Shown here: one piece after another, positions 61,305-64,000 of the stretch
Layout of the letters: the number at the start of each line of letters is the position of its first letter
Position numbering within the stretch: position 1 is the first letter of the stretch
NCBI RefSeq assembly: GCF_014534655.1
Contig: NZ_JACVVD010000009.1
Span: 1 to 64,000 of the forward strand
Direction: 5' to 3'
From: Paenibacillus sedimenti
GTDB lineage: Bacteria > Bacillota > Bacilli > Paenibacillales > NBRC-103111
DNA length: 64,000 nt
Notes under the pieces: model-generated
Told to the model about the DNA's origin: nothing
The model's input: the letters and a program-made list of their open reading frames with translations, nothing else
Database searches by the model: none
Translations under genes and position numbers: made by a program

Positions 61305-61600
61305 AGATATCTAATAACCACCAATCCGGCTTACTCCTGAATAGAACATTCAACGAAATAAATTTCGCCTCAAAACCCCTGACTCCTTCATTCTTTTTGA
61401 TCTTTAACTGCTCTCATTAAAAACTCTTTACTATTTTTTAATTACGTAAAACATAAGTTTGATGAAATGAGTAACTCTACAAAAGGCGGCCGTGATGACA
61501 ATCAAGAAAAGTGGAGGAGCCGGCATACCCGATTGCATTGCACAAGGTGCAGCTTCAGCCGAACAGCTGTTTCGACAAATGTGCATACTATTCTTCATTT
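61305..61600. other. Upstream region of the LuxR-type gene
   Basis: No gene recognised; AT-rich. The minus-strand GNAT remnant begins beyond it. Confidence 0.35.
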
Positions 61601-61789
61601 TCAGCAGCCAAGATCGATGCCGTAATCACGCCGTATAGCGAATTGATTATATCCCTGACGTTTAAATGCATTAGCCATAGGAACATTATTGATGTCCGTA
61701 TCCGCACGGATCAAAGTAATCCCGGCCTCCGACAATACGGAGGTTCCTTTATTCAAAAGCTTTGTTATTCTTCATTGTTGATTTCTAAC

Positions 61790-61910
61790 CATGAGATAAA
61801 CCTCTATCGAGGTCTTTCGAAGATGTGCGACCGCGTTCAGCGGAAGGTTTATTCGCCAATAAGAATTTCGTTTTCCGACTCATCGGAAACTTATAAATTC
61901 TTATGTGGTA
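61790..61910. ncRNA. Structured element, copy 2 (inside the 429-bp element)
   Basis: Same ordered anchors as 17238-17356. Helices: ATAAACCT/AGGTTTAT, CTTTCGAAG, CCTCTATCGAGG, and AATAAGAATTT/AAATTCTTAT enclosing GTTTTCCGA-CTCA-TCGGAAAC. Compared with copy 1, paired bases change together in at least three helices. Could be a guide-type RNA or regulatory RNA carried by a transposon, or simply a structured transposon part; no family recognised. Confidence 0.5.
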
Positions 61911-61965
61911 AGAAAAACCACCTAAACAATTAGCGATCAATTCGAAACTATCGTTCCCCCATATA

Positions 61966-62087
61966 TATACTCGAAAAATCATACAGATTTATCCTTCAAA
62001 CGATGATTTCCATAGTTATACACGAAAAATCATACACAAAAGCTCTAATTAAAGCGAAGAACCCGATTTTATATGAAATTTCATACA
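61966..62087 (+). repeat. Three spaced ~20-bp direct repeats
   Basis: TATACTCGAAAAATCATACA (61966), TATACACGAAAAATCATACA (62017) and a diverged TATATGAAATTTCATACA (62070), spaced 51 and 53 bases apart, within the 429-bp element. Confidence 0.55.
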
Positions 62088-62337
62088 GAATCGTTGTTTC
62101 TGTGATTACTGAACCTTCGCAGTTCCGCTCTTTTTTAAGGCCCGTTACTTAAATAAAGAAAATCAACAACAAAGTTTAACAGAGCCTATTCAAAAGAGCG
62201 TCGATGAACCCGCTTCCTCGTTGTTCCGGGACAACTCTAATAAATCCGATGGTGGCGTTTGTCGGGTTTTTTACCGGCATGACCGGTCCAACAAGATCCC
62301 CATCGGCTGTGTAGGCGAGTAGTAAGCTAGTCATATA

Positions 62338-62973
62338 TCAAGACCGTCCGGAAACCCAGCGAGCGCTATTTAGAATGAGCCGTTTGATAGCTTCTGATCT
62401 GAAAGAAGCTGCCCTGTGACCTGGATGTAAATAAACTACCTTTCCTAAACCATAATTCTGTTCCCACGCAGATGGCCATCTTTTCCCGGCGTGTTCGTAC
62501 TCTAGAAATACAGTTCGCGGTGTGAATGGATCGAATTCAAACTGATACGGCTCTTCTTCAACCGTAAAGTCCTCCACTCCTTGTAACAACGGATGCTCTT
62601 TCATTGTTCGATAAAAATCAAGCAGTTGAAAAGGGGGGTGAGTGACAAACTTGGCTCCGATTACCTGCAGCAGCTCATAGCTGCCCGCCAATGAGATGCC
62701 GTTATGAATAGCAAGAAGACCTCCTCCGCCCGCCACGAATTTCAGCAAACCGGCAATTTGCTCGGGTGTCAGAGCTCGTGTCCAGATATCCGCATAAGAG
62801 ATACACAGAGCAAACTCGTTTGTATCAAGCGTCGATAAGTCATCATAATTTTGTGTTACGGTCAATCGAAATTCCCCTTCCAAGATTTTTTCCAGCTCTT
62901 GCTGTACAGGCTTGAGAGGATGCCAGGCTCCTGAATGATCATCACCAATTAATAGAATGTGTTTTTCAGTCAT
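62338..62973 (-). CDS. ThuA domain protein
   Basis: 211 residues from ATG 62973, behind GGGAG. ILLIGDDHSGAWHPLKP, then LLKFVAGGGGLLAIHNGISL and WEQNYGLGKVVYLHPGHR match the ThuA-like class I GATase-fold domain found in trehalose and other sugar utilisation. No other sugar gene is adjacent. The downstream end abuts the broken GNAT gene. Confidence 0.85.
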   Translation of the reverse strand: MTEKHILLIGDDHSGAWHPLKPVQQELEKILEGEFRLTVTQNYDDLSTLDTNEFALCISYADIWTRALTPEQIAGLLKFVAGGGGLLAIHNGISLAGSYELLQVIGAKFVTHPPFQLLDFYRTMKEHPLLQGVEDFTVEEEPYQFEFDPFTPRTVFLEYEHAGKRWPSAWEQNYGLGKVVYLHPGHRAASFRSEAIKRLILNSARWVSGRS

Positions 62974-63082
62974 TTTATCCAACTCCCAATTGATATTGTG
63001 TTATGATAGGTAGACGGTGGAAATTGATAATGGACGCAGCATTGACTAAAAATATTTTTTTCAAGTGTGGAGTGAGTTTGCA

Positions 63083-63646
63083 TTGGATATTTCTGTAATA
63101 TGGAATGACTATTACCCTCAGCTCAAGCGATTCGTCTCGAGCCGAATCAATAACCGGGCAGATGTGGAAGACATCGTACAGCAGGTCTTCATTAAGATAA
63201 ATGATCATATAGACGATCTGAAGGATGAGCAAAAGTTGTCGTCCTGGATCTATCAAATTGCCCGCAACAGTATGGTAGATTATTTTCGTAAAGAGAAGTG
63301 GAACGACGAGCTGCCCGACCAGCTGCAGACGACAGATGAATACGATGAGCCAGATCTGGCCCAGGAAGTGATTTCCTGCTTCGAATCGGTTATCCAACAA
63401 CTGCCGGAAAAATATAAGGTGGCGTTGGAGCTCTCCATGTTCAAAGGGATGTCCCAGAAAGAACTGAGCGAACAGCTGGGCATTTCCTATTCGGGAGCTA
63501 AATCAAGAGTACAGCGTGGACGTGAGATGCTAAAGGAGTTGCTGACTGGCTGTTGCCACATTGAGTCGGATCGATACGGGAACATTATCGATTTTCACAT
63601 CAAATGGCGATACCCTTCTTGTACTACCAACGAACAGGAAGGGTAA
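63083..63646 (+). CDS. sigZ: ECF-like RNA polymerase sigma factor (SigZ type)
   Basis: About 187 residues from TTG 63083, six bases after GGAGTGAG. Region 2 (YYPQLKRFVSSRINNRADVE DIVQQVF, SWIYQIARNSMVDYFR) and region 4 (QQLPEKYKVALELSMFKGMS QKELSEQLGISYSGAKSRVQ) are typical. The C-terminal tail with CCHIESDRYGNIIDF and a last Cys is characteristic of SigZ proteins and may bind metal or sense redox state. No anti-sigma gene is adjacent. Divergent from the ThuA gene with a 109-base shared upstream region. Confidence 0.85.
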   Translation: MDISVIWNDYYPQLKRFVSSRINNRADVEDIVQQVFIKINDHIDDLKDEQKLSSWIYQIARNSMVDYFRKEKWNDELPDQLQTTDEYDEPDLAQEVISCFESVIQQLPEKYKVALELSMFKGMSQKELSEQLGISYSGAKSRVQRGREMLKELLTGCCHIESDRYGNIIDFHIKWRYPSCTTNEQEG

Positions 63647-63911
63647 CTAAGATAGATCGTATATGATTGCAGCAGCCGGGGATCGAACGATTCTGCCCGT
63701 GGGGTCTTGATCCCGAGGGCGCTGCCTGTTACGTCAAGTTTTAACACTCAATTTCCATTGTGCATTTTGCCGTTGCACTCGACGCAATTCTAACGAAAAT
63801 TAAACGGACAAGGACTTCCAATACTCCCAAGCTTTTTTAGTAATCTTCCAAATCATGTGGATGAAATCCCAATTTTATTCCGCTATCTTTCCGTTAGCAT
63901 AACAAGTGGCA
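63647..63911. other. Intergenic stretch with repeat fragments
   Basis: CTGCCCGTGGGG at 63694 and the right-end fragment CCGCTATCTTTCCGTTAG plus CATAACAAG at 63882-63906 belong to the dispersed family; the latter ends next to a minus-strand stop codon. Confidence 0.5.
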
Positions 63912-64000
63912 TTAATACTTGTTAAAATATTCAACCACCAACACAATCAAACCAAGAACAAACATTAGAACACTATCACCGAGAAGAAAAGTTAAATAGA
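63912..64000 (-). CDS. C-terminal end of a membrane protein (runs off the window)
   Basis: The last 28 codons before TAA 63912 read YLTFLLGDSVLMFVLGLIVL, VVEYFNKY, one hydrophobic helix. No upstream sequence is available. The right end of a CTGCCCGTTAG element four bases downstream, as at many stop codons here, supports a real gene end. Confidence 0.4.
   Translation of the reverse strand, partial: YLTFLLGDSVLMFVLGLIVLVVEYFNKY

Larger units (their letters stand above)
61758..62186. mobile_element. 429-bp non-autonomous transposable element with 8-bp duplication
   Basis: Flanked by direct repeats TATTCAAA at 61750-61757 and 62187-62194. Imperfect terminal inverted repeats: left AGCTTTGTTATTCTTCATTG then TTGATTTC; right (complement) GGCTCTGTTAAACTTTGTTG then TTGATTTTC. 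An 8-bp duplication and GGCTCTGTTAAA-like ends fit the IS1595 group from memory. It carries no coding frame but does carry the structured element (61790-61910) and three spaced repeats. Confidence 0.75.
61601..62334 (-). pseudogene. GNAT acetyltransferase interrupted by a 429-bp element
   Basis: The upstream half (62334-62187) reads LLLAYTADGDLVGPVMPVKN and ATIGFIRVVPEQRGSGFIDA LLN; the downstream half (61757-61601) resumes LLNKGTSVLSEAGITLIRAD, TDINNVPMANAFKRQGYNQF and RRDYGIDL. Joining them after removal of the insert restores a continuous GNAT domain. The N-terminal part is also lost, at the junction with the ThuA gene. Confidence 0.78.

Noticed and set aside
61966..62087. Possible mini-CRISPR array
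   Set aside because: Only three repeats of about 20 bp, one strongly diverged, spacers of about 32 bp, no cas gene in the window, and location inside a transposable element.

Overview
The window looks like chromosome of an endospore-forming, Paenibacillus-like member of the Bacillales. The evidence is a four-gene spore germination receptor operon, Gram-positive lipoprotein signals, strong AGGAGG-type ribosome sites with frequent TTG and GTG starts, exported proteins with a copper-amine-oxidase N-terminal domain, LplB/LplC-type sugar permeases and a SigZ-like sigma factor. Most genes lie on the minus strand. No rRNA or tRNA gene was seen.

Layout. 0-6.5 kb: restriction-enzyme, IS66, TetR, phosphotransferase and DUF3221 remnants around an alpha/beta hydrolase and a DUF4846 lipoprotein. 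6.9-11.1 kb: the germination receptor operon in the order A-C-D-B. 11.3-13.4 kb: decayed methyltransferase, IS1182-type transposase and glutamine amidotransferase. 13.6-24 kb: class C serine hydrolase, histidine phosphatase, exported and membrane proteins, and a PIN toxin-antitoxin pair. 24.6-28.7 kb: a very large secreted alginate-lyase-like protein. 29-40 kb: small housekeeping or stress genes, an HxlR-controlled NAD(P)-binding/DUF2269 operon, and a PadR-DUF1048-DUF1048-ABC exporter operon. 40.8-45.6 kb: a decayed glycan-use locus (GH43, two sugar permeases, Gfo/Idh/MocA, GH78) with an intact metallophosphoesterase. 46-53 kb: VOC and GNAT remnants, an ArsR-SRPBCC-DoxX operon, and a galE / MerR-methyltransferase / NUDIX operon behind a MerR-type promoter. 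53-64 kb: HAD, MATE, LysE, nagA, a P450 remnant, a STAND-LuxR regulator, ThuA and SigZ.

Two things stand out. First, pseudogenes are dense: about 20 genes have frameshifts, in-frame stops or truncations, many with only one or two lesions. Second, several short dispersed repeat families fill the intergenic space: (1) a 75-90 bp CTGCCCGTTAG element whose right end sits at minus-strand stop codons; (2) a TGACAAGAAC palindrome family whose outer stem sequence differs between copies while staying fully paired; (3) a ~120-bp structured element in two copies with compensatory changes, one inside a 429-bp non-autonomous transposable element that interrupts an acetyltransferase gene with an 8-bp target duplication; and (4) a 158-bp element with 16-bp perfect terminal repeats.

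Regulation is readable at several loci: paired palindromes at hxlR and its neighbour, ArsR-type operators around a consensus promoter, a PadR-type operator over a sigma-A promoter, and a 19-bp-spacer MerR promoter. All calls rest on hand reading and recalled family motifs; no database search was run.
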